This document shows positions 1-9,819 of a stretch of 23,869 nucleotides of DNA, in pieces. The DNA is taken from assembly GCA_001179505.1 (NCBI GenBank), contig CDMY01000756.1:1-23869 (forward strand), written 5' to 3'. The notes beneath the pieces were generated by a model. The model was not told the origin of the DNA and did not search any database. It saw only the letters and a program-made list of their open reading frames with translations. The position numbers and the translations under genes are program-made. Origin of the DNA: Vitrella brassicaformis (lineage: Eukaryota > Sar > Vitrellaceae). Positions within the stretch are counted from its first letter, which is position 1; every line of letters begins with the position of its first letter.

Positions 1-306
1 AGCACCATGGTCTTCAGGATGCTTGCGTGGCGCTTTGTCACAAGCCCTGAAGCCAACAAAAGAAACAAACACGATTCACATTGACACATGCTTACGTGTG
101 TGTGTGTGTATCTTCTGCCGCAGCCGAGTCTGGACCTAGAGAAGGACAGACAGGCAGGGAAAGGCAGATAGATGAGGCAGACAGCCAGTCAGAACAACAA
201 AAGGCACGCTTACATGTTCATGATGTGCATGCGAGTGCCGTGCCAAGCCGCGTGGTGATGCGGAGGTGGTAGCAAGAGCACAAGATGCCTCCCATCTCTC
301 CAAGCG
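1..306. other. Left flank, no gene recognised
   Basis: This stretch has short simple repeats: a GT run near 97-108 and imperfect CAGA/GACA units near 145-190. No exon, RNA gene or mobile element could be supported. The minus-strand frame at 210-404 has a His- and Ser-rich composition typical of a shadow frame. Confidence 0.5.
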
Positions 307-1022
307 TCATCCGCATGGCTTGACGAGCTGCTGTGAGCTGACAAACAGCCGAAGCACCTCGTCTGTTTCTTTCTCGATGATCTCGCTGACCGCCAACACC
401 TCATGCTGAGAGCTCGACAGCAACGACAAGCAAAAGCTGACGAGCGAGAGGGAGAGTTAGAGTGGAGACCGAGTTACACGGGCGAGATCTACGAGACATG
501 AATTGCGATGGATGTGGACCCAAGCTTGCGTGTCCATGAGACCCCCGTCGTCACTGAATGCTTCTACCGGCTTCGTCACATTCCTACTCGCTACCCCGAG
601 CTACTGCTGATACTCCAACTACGGGTACCGTAAAACGAACGCAAGCGCCAGTTCGTATCGCAAACAACCCAGAGCTTCTGCCGGTTGTTTGGCACCCGTA
701 TGGCAAAGGTGTTATCCAGCTGAGGCGATTCGCCCAAACCGGGCAGACGCAAGGATTGACGCAAGGTACGGGGAGAGGTGAAGGGCCACAGGGAAGAGCT
801 CAGAGAGGCCGCACGACGCACTGGAGACAGCCTGTGTGCTGGTTGGCCACATCGACGCCTGAAATCCTGTGAAGGTGGCCGTCAAAGTCCGTGTTCTGTC
901 TCTGGTGTGGAATCAGGTGCTTGAGTTGGTCCGGGCAGCCTGCTGCCAGTTACTGGTAAGCGATGCCCCTCCATAGGCGCACATCCCACGTGTTGGTGAC
1001 CCTCCGTTGCACGGTTCTTCAG
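307..1022. other. Possible short gene or gene remnant, strand unresolved
   Basis: This interval is poor in microsatellites and gives protein-like translations on both strands. On the minus strand a phase-consistent model is 974-954, 866-629, 553-493 and 436-307. It has GT-AG introns, a start at 974 (MEGHRLP), an Arg/Ser/Leu-rich N-terminus and a tail ending KPCG before a TGA, for about 149 residues. On the plus strand, one frame at about 340-624 reads as protein-like except for one TGA at 499-501. It includes the segments PKHLVCFFLDDLADRQH, MDVDPSLRVHETPVV and TECFYRLRHIPTRYPELLL. Further plus-strand segments in other frames follow, for example HREELREAARRTGDSLCAG near 790-835, and VAVKVRVLSLVWNQVLELV just before a GTAAGC donor at 956. 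I recognise no family. It may be a small divergent gene, upstream exons of the next gene, or a decayed coding sequence. Confidence 0.3.
956..1022 (+). other. Candidate 5'-UTR intron of the tandem SUMO-like gene
   Basis: A strong donor (CTG|GTAAGC at 956) and an acceptor (GTTCTTCAG ending at 1022) bound 67 bases, a normal intron length here. The intron would end 40 bases upstream of the start codon at 1063. A TGA in the downstream gene's frame at 1030-1032 means that any exon upstream of it would be untranslated for that gene. A transcript crossing this junction would prove it. Confidence 0.35.
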
Positions 1023-1062
1023 CTTTGTGTGAGGCGTCTTGTGCGCGTGTCGAGTTGCTACC

Positions 1063-4000
1063 ATGTCGGCCAACAACCCCCCCAATGCTCGCGAGAAGGA
1101 GAAGGAGGGCAAGAGCAAGCCCGCGCCGCCGCGCCAGATCCGTGTGCAGCCTCGGCGAGGCGCCAAGGACAGCGCGATCCATGCGTCCTTCTGCCGGGAG
1201 GGATGGGCCACTCTGACGCTGCCTGACGCGGTGAGTTAGAAGAGAACGGGCAGGGCGAGGAGAGACGTCATAGGTCTGAGCTGTGTCGATTATGTGGTGC
1301 TCTGCAGGTATTTGAGGCCATCCCTGGCGACTGGCGGAGTGCGTGGACTAAGTTTGCGGTGAGCCAAGTCAATTCAATCCAGAGAGTGTGCAGTGCACAA
1401 CGATGCGCATGTGTCCAAGTGTGTGTTGGTCTTGTGTGTGCAGGTGTTTCCGTACCGTTGGTGGCTGGTGTTCACGTCCTTCGAAGTGCGGGAGGAAGCC
1501 ACATTCAGATTCTTGTAAGGAGGGAGGAACCGCCGGCACAGCACCTACACAGACACCACACACTTGGATGGCCAACAAACTGTTCCTCATGTCATCGATG
1601 TCTGTGTTGTGTGCAGCGGCCCTGATGCGGACATGTCTCCCCAGGGCGAGAGTTTCAACCCCGTCCACGACTTTGTGCTCAAGAACGTCCTCGAGATACT
1701 CAAGTGCAGCGGCGTGGAGCAGCCCACACTCGACAAGGCCCTCAACGGCCGCACCATTCCGTCCACACCCAACAGCCCCCGCCACACTAGTGCTGCGGCA
1801 CAGGCCACCACCCCACCCGCGCACGGGCACACCCCACCGCAAGTCGATGGCGCCAGCGCGCTCTCCTCCCCCCAGCCCCCCTCCTCCCAACAGCACCAGC
1901 ACCAGCACCAGCCACAGCACCAGCAGCAGCACGCCCCCGCCACACCCCTGCTGCGCGACCTTCCCGTGGAGGCGCGTCTGACGTACCTGTCGTACAACCC
2001 GCTGCCGCTGGCCCCGCCGCCCGACTGGCTCAACACCGAGGACGTGCGGCACGTCATGGCGTGTGTGCAGGAGCCAGAGCTCGAGGAGCTCGTGACGCTC
2101 ATACTGCCCCTGGCACTCAAGCACGAGTGCTACCACGACGACCGCAAGCGCATGCTCGTCAAAGTCGGGCAGAAGCAGGGCGTCCTACTCACCAGCCCCC
2201 TCCTCGCCGACCTCTCCACCGCACTGGGAGGCGGCAAGGGCGGCGCCGGCAGGGCGGGACGGATGGCGCGGTCGTGCGACCACATCTCGGCGCAGCGCAC
2301 GGTGAGGGGCGTGGCCATCTACTCCCTGCGAGCGCGGCGTGACGACCTGGCGGCCCTCTTCGGGGTCCCCATCAAGCGCGCGGCCCACCCCGGTCCGGTG
2401 CACTCGGGTGCGGGCCTCTGCTGCACGCGGATCCTGGACACCGAGCCGGCGCCGCAGCTGGGTCACCTGTCGTCGGTGCACCTGCCCAGCATCTGCCTGC
2501 AGCGGCAGGACACAGCCGTGGTGCTGCCGCAGCTACTGTACCAGTGCATCGCACCCTACAACTCCCAATTCATCGCCGCCCACCAGCCACACCTGGCCTT
2601 CGCCCGACGCGAGTACGCCACCTCGCCCACCAAGAAAGCCGTGTGCGACGGCCGCATCCACGACAGTGCCCATCACAAGGGCGGGGGTGGGGGTGGGGGC
2701 GTGGGGGGAGGCCTGAAGATCGGAGGGGCGTCCGGTCTAGACGAGGACGAGGACATGCAGGGAGGGGGCGGGGGAGATGCTCGTGGGCAGGGTCTGGGTG
2801 GGGGTGGGGAGGCTGCCGGCGCTGGTGCTGGCGGTGGTTTTGGTAGTGCTGGTGTGACGCCGGGCCCCAGGCGTCGGCGTGGGCGGGGCAACGCGCCGCC
2901 CGTGAGGCGGTCGCCGCGGCTGGAGGAGAGCAAGGACTCGCGGCCATCAGGTACGTACGTACGCACGGATGCATGCATTCCCCACTGACAGGTCAGGTCC
3001 ACAAATCCACTGCATGTGCTATCTCTGTCTGCTTTTTCTCAGGCTCGCCACCTCCTGCAGCAGCGATGGCCGTTTCCTCTCCCAATATGTCGGGCGGCCC
3101 CCAGCAGCGGAAGGCGAGCGCCAAGGCAGGCCGCAAGCGGACGCGTCGCTCCAGTGGCCGGCCATCGCCATCGCCCCAGCCCAGCCGCCCCCGCTACCAC
3201 TTCCGTGGGCGACCGCCCCCCGAGCCATCCGATGACGAGCACAATGACAACGGCGAGGGCGACGACAACCAGACCCTGCACAGTCACAGCCACAGCGCCC
3301 CGTCTCCAAGCTCACCCACCGCCGAGCGCGCACAGCGAGACGAGGTCAAGAACGACGACGAGATCGCCGCGCTCGACCCGCACCAGTTCAACAGCGTGTC
3401 GAGGCTCACCTGCCGCCGGTTCGTGAGGTTCCCCGTGGTACGCCACGCCCGGCTGACCCGCATCGGCGCCCCCATGCGGTCCATCACGCCCTCTTTGGGC
3501 CTCAACGGCCGCCGCGGCCGGGAGCCGTTCGCCGCCGACAACGTGGGTATGAGCCCGGCGCTCAACCCGCGGCAGCCGCAGGGCCTCATCGGGACCGCGC
3601 CCACCATCGGGTATGCCTACAACCATGCCGGCGAGGAGGTCGCCAGGGCAGCCGGGGGCCAGCGCCAGCAGTCCCAGCAGCAGGCGCGGAAGGACAAGAA
3701 GCGCGAGCGGGAGAGGGAGAGGGAGCGCAACCACCACAATCGTCACGCGGGCAAGGGTGGGCTGGGGGCGACCCCGAACCCCTCGCCCGACCGGAAGCGT
3801 CCCCGCAAGAAGGACAAGAAGGCTGGTGGTAGGATGCGGCAGCAGGACATGGGTGGGTCGGGGGGCGAGTGGGCGTCGGGCGAAGACGGCAATGGCGATC
3901 CGTCGCCGCCCATGTCGCCCTCGGGTGCACCAGCAGCAGCAGCTGCTGCAGCCGCGGCGGGAGGGGGTGCAGCTGGCGGTCTGAACCTGGGCGGCGACCG

Positions 4001-6394
4001 CACGACGTGGGCCAACTTCGCCAACACGTCGGCGTACATCATCGGCCAGATGACGACCTACATGCGCGTGTGGGACTTCTTGCGGCTGCGTCGAACGGCC
4101 AAGAGCAACTGCGACCCGATCATCACCAAGTGCTTCCTGCAGCACCTGAGGCTGTTCGAGGATGAGCTGCAGGTCAGGAACCTCCCTGGCCTCACGCCCA
4201 TGCTCGCCGCAGCCAAGGAGGTCGACTGCAGCGCCATCAACCAGGCCGGCGTCCTCTCGCCACATGTGTGTTGCCTTGCGTAGTGTGCAACGGAGAGAAA
4301 GGGAGGGGACGGGTGCATGCCGCAATGGCTGATGGATGAGCGGGATGAATGCCTCTCTCTCTCTGTCTCTGTGTGTGTGTGTGTGTGTGTGTGTGCAGTC
4401 GATCCAGTTTGTGAGTGCGGTGTGCATTAAGGCCAAGAAGCTGTCGTTTGGCGTCAACTCACACGCTAACCTGTGCAAAGCGGTATGCAAGACACACACA
4501 CACACACACGGCCACACACGTGCTGACCTTCTCACACCTGCCTGTGCGTGTGTTGTGTTGATCAGATCACCCGGGCCCTCGGCCGTCGCCCGGAAGTCGT
4601 GTGCACCGAGGAAGCACGTAAGCTTTGTCTGTCGAGGCAAGAAATGCACACAGGGTGGCATCCATCCACGTGTGGGTGTGTTGTGTGTGTTGTGTGTTGT
4701 GTGTGTGTGCAGGTTCCGGTAGTCCAACGTTGGATTTGTGCGTGCAGCGGGAGGGCGGCAACGACCTCCACTTCCGCATGCCGATAGCCGTGCCATTCCG
4801 GTGAGTGAGAAAGGACACACGGCACACACACAGACGGATCCACGTCTGTCTACGACACGGAGAGAGGTGCCCGTCTGTCTGTCTGTCTGTTTTGTCTGGG
4901 TGTGTGTGTCTATCTATTGATTGGTCACACACAGCAAGTTGTTGCGTTACTATCGTGAGATCAGCGGCATCTCCGACGGCATCCTCGAGCTCAGCTACGA
5001 CAACCAGAGAACCATCGTACGTACCACAGACAGCACACACCCGCACACACACACATAACGCAACTGAAGATGTCTGGGTGCGGTGCATTCGTCTGCCTGT
5101 TAACCTGTCTGTCCTTCTGTGTGGGTGTATGTATCAGTTGTTGTCTGACATGACGCCAGCTGACTACCGTATGGAGGGCCGCGTGACGTTGTCCATTGAG
5201 CATCGCAAGGTCCTCCAGTACTCACAGAGGATCTGGATCTCACTCTTCCTCGAAGGTAGGTACTCACACACGAACAGCTAGCTGCACACACAGCCAAGAG
5301 GCGCAAGGGAGCGAGGGGGGGAGTGTGTATCTGGTCCATCTGTCATGTGTTGTGTGTGCTGGCTGCTGTGGGCAGGTGACAAGGACTTCCCCACTCTGCC
5401 GCGGCTGCGCTTCAACGCCGCCATGCAGACGCCTTTCTCGTAAGTAGAGAGAGGACATGAAGCACACCACACCACACCACACCACACACATGACGGAGAC
5501 AAGCACCGATACACGTGTGTGTCTGTCTGTGGTGTGGATGTGTGGTGCAGTCGTTTGGCGGAGAGCTACAGCCGCAACGTAGGTATCAAGGACACCGAAA
5601 TCGACCTCTACTTCCAGGTAGGTCACACAGGCAACAGACACACACACACACACAGACGCTCCAAACGAGTCCCTTGCCAGCGATGAATGAAGCGTGTGTG
5701 TGTGTGTGTGGTCTCCTGTACAGGGCAAGTTGCTGCCGCGTGACAAGACCCCCGTCGACTTCAAAATGGCCGACAACCAACACATCATGGTAGCGAAGCC
5801 ACTCACTCACCCCCCGGCGCATCCACATCTTTGTCTGCCTCCCTTCTTGTGCAGGTGCGCATGAAGCCCGGGTGCACCCCTCCCCCTCCCGCACAGCCCA
5901 ACAACAACCAGAACAACCAGCAGCCCCCCAACGACGGAGGGGCCGGGGGCGCCAACAACCAGCAGCCCCCCAATGCAGGCAATGGCGCTGGAGGCGACGG
6001 TGCTGGTGGAGGAAACAACCCTCCGGGCAACAACCCACCCCCGCCCCAACCACCAGGTGGCGGAAACAGTGACAACAACAACCAGCAGCAGCAGCAGCAG
6101 CCACAGGGGGGAGGGGGCGGTGGGGGTGGCCCCAACGCCGGTAGCGGTGAGATAGTGGAGGCCCGCGGTCAGGTGCAGGTGCTGGCTGCAGCCTCGAGGT
6201 ACCCGATGAAGCGGTGGCGGCTACGCGACGACAAGGAGGGCCGGGTGATGCGCACGGTGATCCAGAAGACCATGCGCGAGGGCAGCGGCGTGTATGCGAT
6301 TCCCATGCACGACATCCTTGACGCTGGCGAGAAGACTGACGCTGCCACCGGTACTGGTGGGCCCGCTTTCGCACCCGCAACGGAGGCGTGTTGA
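1063..6394 (+). CDS. Tandem SUMO-like domain protein (Rad60/Esc2/NIP45-like), about 1335 aa
   Basis: The model has 14 exons: 1063-1230, 1308-1358, 1444-1514, 1617-2950, 3043-4265, 4399-4482, 4566-4617, 4713-4800, 4935-5016, 5138-5255, 5376-5439, 5551-5617, 5724-5789 and 5855-6394. All introns are GT-AG and the phases close. The ATG at 1063 follows CTACC, and TGA at 1030 closes the frame upstream. Two beta-grasp SUMO-like domains are visible. The first, residues about 1000-1075, contains TLDLCVQREGGNDLHFRM and a TPADYRMEGRVTLSIEH end. The second, about 1081-1161, contains RLRFNAAMQTPFSRLAESY and a GKLLPRDKTPVDFKM stretch, like the SUMO core that precedes the C-terminal strand. Neither ends in a processable Gly-Gly, so these are fixed SUMO-like domains, not a SUMO precursor. 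Family members act with SUMO ligases and Smc5/6 in genome stability in the nucleus; that role here is inference. The N-terminal 990 residues are unrecognised, with a Gln/His-rich run at about 184-205, a Gly-rich run at about 452-512 and Arg/Lys-rich stretches. An Asn/Gln/Gly-rich linker and a basic tail follow the second domain. Confidence is high for the gene and the tandem fold, moderate for the family and for junctions in exons 5-7. Confidence 0.85.
4352..4395. repeat. (CT)n then (GT)n microsatellite abutting a splice acceptor
   Basis: A CT-rich run passes into 25 bases of alternating GT that run directly into CAG at 4396-4398, the acceptor of exon 6 of the tandem SUMO-like gene. The repeat takes the place normally held by the polypyrimidine tract. 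Confidence 0.9.
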
Positions 6395-6744
6395 CGGTGG
6401 GGTGTCAGCTCGTCTCGTCACCACATCCATCCATCCATCCTTGAGTGTGCGCTGTGCTGCCTAGCTGAAGGACGAGGTTTGTTTTTTCCAGCCCTGCCTG
6501 CCTGCCGGCCTGCTTGCGTGTATGTGTGTGGGGGGGATGCGCTGGTGCAATTGGCGTGCGTCTTGTGTGCGTGTGTGTGTGTGAGATGGTGGGTGTGTGG
6601 ATTGATTATGTCGCGCACCACGACTCCCTACCTGCAAGGCTGGCTGCTTGCCTGAGGCACTGACTGAGGTACTGACTGACCCACACACCGCTGGCTAGCT
6701 GCAACCTGCATGAATTCGACAACAGACAGAGACACGTACAGGTG

Positions 6745-6764
6745 CAGAGAGAGAGAGAGAGAGA
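6745..6764. repeat. (GA)n microsatellite
   Basis: Alternating GA for about 20 bases lies in the convergent intergenic region. It is a simple repeat with no further signal. Confidence 0.85.
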
Positions 6765-7239
6765 CCACATCGATTAGCGATGGACGGCGGTCTCTTTGAT
6801 GGGCGCATGGATGGATGGATGGATGAAAGGTTAAGGGACCGCTTCTCCCGCTGTTAGTTGTGGTGAATGAGCACGTGTCTGTCTAGATGCATGGACGATG
6901 CGTGGCTAGACCTACCTGCGACAGACAGACAACTCCCGCCTCTTTCTGCCTGAAAACGCATCTTTACCCGTTCGTTCATTGAGGCGCGACCGCCCCCAAC
7001 ACAACCATTGCACATCAGCAACACGCACACATGCATGTACCTACAAGGCGATAGCAACAGGTCATTCCGCAGAGGCAACAGTCTTCACAGAAACCCATTG
7101 CAGGGAGTAGAGCTAGGCTTCCTTGGCAGACCACCAACGCACCCGGCCGGCCTCAATCGGCGGTGTCGCTTTCGCTTGCATGACTGCCACCGTCGTCGCT
7201 CCCGTCAAGCGCTGCCATGGACGCCTGAACACACACATG

Positions 7240-7270
7240 GAGGGAGGGAGGGAGGGAGGGAGGGAGGGAG
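7240..7270. repeat. (GGGA)n tetranucleotide repeat
   Basis: About eight GGGA units lie some 45 bases beyond the stop codon of the minus-strand gene, so probably in its 3' UTR. The G-rich strand has enough G triplets to form a quadruplex in principle. Confidence 0.9.
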
Positions 7271-7315
7271 ACACAGGGAGCGTGGAACCATGAAAGGCCG
7301 TCTGTCTGTCTGTCT

Positions 7316-9678
7316 CTAAGTGCCCCGTCCATTCCTTGCTACCGCAAGTCTTTGGTCGTCGGCTTGCTTGTTCCTTCTTTCGTTGAGGCGTCTCCCGATG
7401 GCCTCCAGCAGGAGGGAGTCGCTGTCTTGCATCCTCCATATCAGCGCAGATATCTCCTGCGTCAGGACGTCCACATCCCTCGTCCCCACTCTGCTGCCCT
7501 TCCTCGACTGCCTCTCGACAGTCGCCACCGAGTCTCGGTACCGCTGCAGCTCACGGAAGAGCCGCTCCTGGTAGTCCAGAAACTGAAGCGACTCCCGGAA
7601 ACTCGTCTCTTCGTTGAGCATGGCCTGGGAGAGCTTGTCAATGTCGAATACTGACGTCAGCGGCGGCGGCATCTTGGTCTTGGCCATCAGCCGATTGGCC
7701 TCGTCAGGACACTCCCCCACAATGGACCCGCCCAGCGTCAGGTCAGCAAGGGGCCGTTGGCCGCACACGTGGTTATTGTCGCCCGAGAGCGGGCCTTGGC
7801 CAGTGGGTCCCGCAACGAGGCGTAAGAGGTTGCGGTCGGTGCGACCTGACGATCCAGACAACGTTGCACTTCTGCTGCTGCCACGGCTGGTCGGGCCGGT
7901 ATCTGACCTTCTGGGTGAAAGGGTTGCCTGCACACGACAGACAGACAGACAGACAGACACGTGAGAGGTCTTCCTTGCGTATGAAAAGTGGCTGAAGTCA
8001 CTCACCTGCCTGTCAGATCACGCGCCCTGACGGCCATGCCGAAGACCTTCGTCCCGATCTCTCGCCGGTAGTCGACATGCTGCGGCTTGTGGTGGTCGCC
8101 AGCAGCAGCACCCACCTTGCCGCGCGCCTCTCTCTGCTTCTCCCACTCAGCCTTGGTACGCCTGCACTCACACACATGGATAGATGGATGGCACCAACCA
8201 GCACATGGTGTGCGTGTGGATGGCTTACTGGATGATTTTCTGTTCGGTCTCGCGGACGAATCGCCTCTGGGCGACCTGCTGCCATGACGGCGTTCTCTCA
8301 GCCAGGGCGTCCTGATACGACAGGCAATTACAGAAGCTGTGTGTCCGCCGACTGCCTGCCTGCCTGCCTGACTGCCTGCCCGGCCCACCTAGGTACCTAC
8401 CTTCCTGGCTGCGTCCATCTCCTTCGTGCGCAGCCAGAAGGCGAAGTGCGTGTCGTCCTCCCACTCTGGCTGCGGCCCACTCGTAGACTCGAACCTCCCC
8501 CTGATGGCATTTGACAGACCGACGGCCGCCTCCCGTATGTCCCTGTCAGGGATGAGCTCGTCGTCCAGCTGGTTGACGCGCGAGTCGTCCAGCCTCGCCT
8601 GCAGGCACTTGAGGTGGACGGAGTAGGCCGCCACAAGCAGCGCGCGGTGGGCGGCCTTGAGGTGGCCGGCGATTTGGGTGTCTTGCATCAGACGGATGTG
8701 CGCGAGGATGTGCTTGGTGTCGCGGGTCAGCTCTGCCATGGGCACAGGGGCTGTGTCTGTCGGTCGCTTCCTCTTGTTGCCGTCTCTGCGCTGTTTCTCC
8801 AGGGCACCCAGGGCTCTCAGGATCCGCTCAAATGTCAGTTTGAAGGAGTAGTGCTGGAAACACGCAACCAACAAAGGCAGAGAATGTCCCAATCTCCTGT
8901 TAGTCATCACATGTATCAGCTCATCGATCGCACATACCTGTATTCCCTTCTCAGGCGGTCGCTGCTTTTTGGGCTCCGTGGCCGCACTGTGGGTGGGGCT
9001 GACGACCGACGGCTGCCTGCTGAGCGTGGCGCTGCTGCCCACCGTCCTCTGCGATGCGTAGGTGGGTGTCCGCCCACCCCAGTGAGTGGTACTTGCTGGC
9101 AAGGTTGAGGGCCTCCGTTGTGCGGCAAACGTGACCTGTCGGATGAGGTCCCGCCCTTCCCGGAGCGCTTCGAGGCAGTCCATATACACCTTGTCGTGGG
9201 CAGCTGATGGCGATGACGTGAAGAAGGGGAAACTGCAATCAATGCAATCACCAAACACATATCGGATCAGCAGGCAGGCAGGACAGGAATGAATTGACAC
9301 TCTCACGCGGGCGGCCCTCTTACTTTACTCACTCACTGGCATGCAAACATACCTTTGCTTGACGGCCTGCCTCCATGTGTGGGTGGCTATCTCGTCCTCC
9401 AGTGTCTCACTGAGGCCGTCCTCAGACACACCCTCCTCCCCGGGCGCTGCCTCCATCCACCGCTGTGCGAGGCTGTCTTGAAGTTCCACAGCCGCTTTGA
9501 GAAGATCAGCAGGACCAAGCCCCCTTGCGCCCTTGACGCTCGGCAGGCCATCCTCGAAGCTTATCGAAGACTCACTGCTGCTTTCCTCACCCCTGGCGTC
9601 AGCATCGCTCTCCTGCAATGGCCCATTTTGGCACTCTTTGCCGCCTGTTTGATCCTCAGAAGCGCTCTCGTCTATCAT
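7316..9678 (-). CDS. Unrecognised helical protein, about 635 aa
   Basis: I do not recognise this protein. The model has six exons on the minus strand: 9678-9353, 9232-8938, 8853-8401, 8311-8229, 8161-8006 and 7910-7316. Introns are GT-AG and the phases close to 636 codons. The start is the first ATG in the frame (MIDESASE). The N-terminus is acidic and Ser-rich (residues about 1-50, including ESSSESSISFEDG). Exons 2-3 give a Ser/Thr/Pro-rich linker and then a long helical region (about 210-355, including HLKAAHRALLVAAYSVHLK). The C-terminal part (about 515-620) has heptad-like hydrophobic spacing with many Glu, Arg and Gln residues, suggesting a coiled coil (QYRELQ-type segments such as FRELQRYRDSVATVERQ). 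No signal peptide, membrane segment or catalytic motif is visible. The intron at 8937-8854 is 84 bases, stop-free and in frame. It has GTATGT, a TGACTAAC branch-like site and TTTCCAG, so I treat it as spliced. The acceptor of the last exon was placed at CACCCAG because the nearer GTGTGCAG breaks the frame. Confidence 0.75.
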
Positions 9679-9819
9679 TCTTGCTGTGCTATTTGTCCCT
9701 GTCTCTTTCGGTAGCTCGCATTTCTTTCCAGAGTTTGCGTCGCGGAGGAGTACGGTTGCAGCGGCTCTGTTGGTTGTTTGGCAATAGCTAGCTAGATTCT
9801 TGAGAGTCCCCTGTCGAGG
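9679..9819. promoter_or_regulatory. Divergent promoter interval, 141 bp between start codons
   Basis: The minus-strand gene starts at 9678 and the 14-3-3 gene at 9820, facing away from each other, so both promoters and both 5' UTRs must share 141 bases or extend into the neighbouring gene. No TATA box or known binding site was identified. The interval is free of the GT/CA repeats that fill introns nearby. It contains the palindromic TAGCTAGCTA at about 9786-9795. Confidence 0.6.

Larger units (their letters stand above)
6395..7315. other. Convergent intergenic region (3' ends of two genes)
   Basis: The plus-strand SUMO-like gene and the minus-strand gene at 7316-9678 point towards each other across these 921 bases, so the region should hold both 3' UTRs and terminators. 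It contains (CATC)n at about 6423-6442, (GA)n at 6745-6764, (GGAT)n at about 6806-6825 and (GGGA)n at about 7240-7270. No AATAAA signal, no coding exon and no structured RNA could be supported. Confidence 0.6.

Noticed and set aside
3312-4829. Long minus-strand open frame of 505 codons
   Set aside because: It is antisense to exons 5-8 of the SUMO-like gene, runs through its introns and CA repeats, and its translation is Leu/Arg/Pro/Gly-rich with no family-like segment.
7240-7270. Tandem repeat arrays considered as CRISPR or satellite
   Set aside because: These are tetranucleotide microsatellites without spacers in a eukaryotic intron-rich context.
683-9783. Identical 12-mer GGTTGTTTGGCA at 683-694 and 9772-9783, both near start codons
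   Set aside because: In a window of about 24 kb a number of shared 12-mers is expected by chance, so this is not evidence for a shared promoter element.
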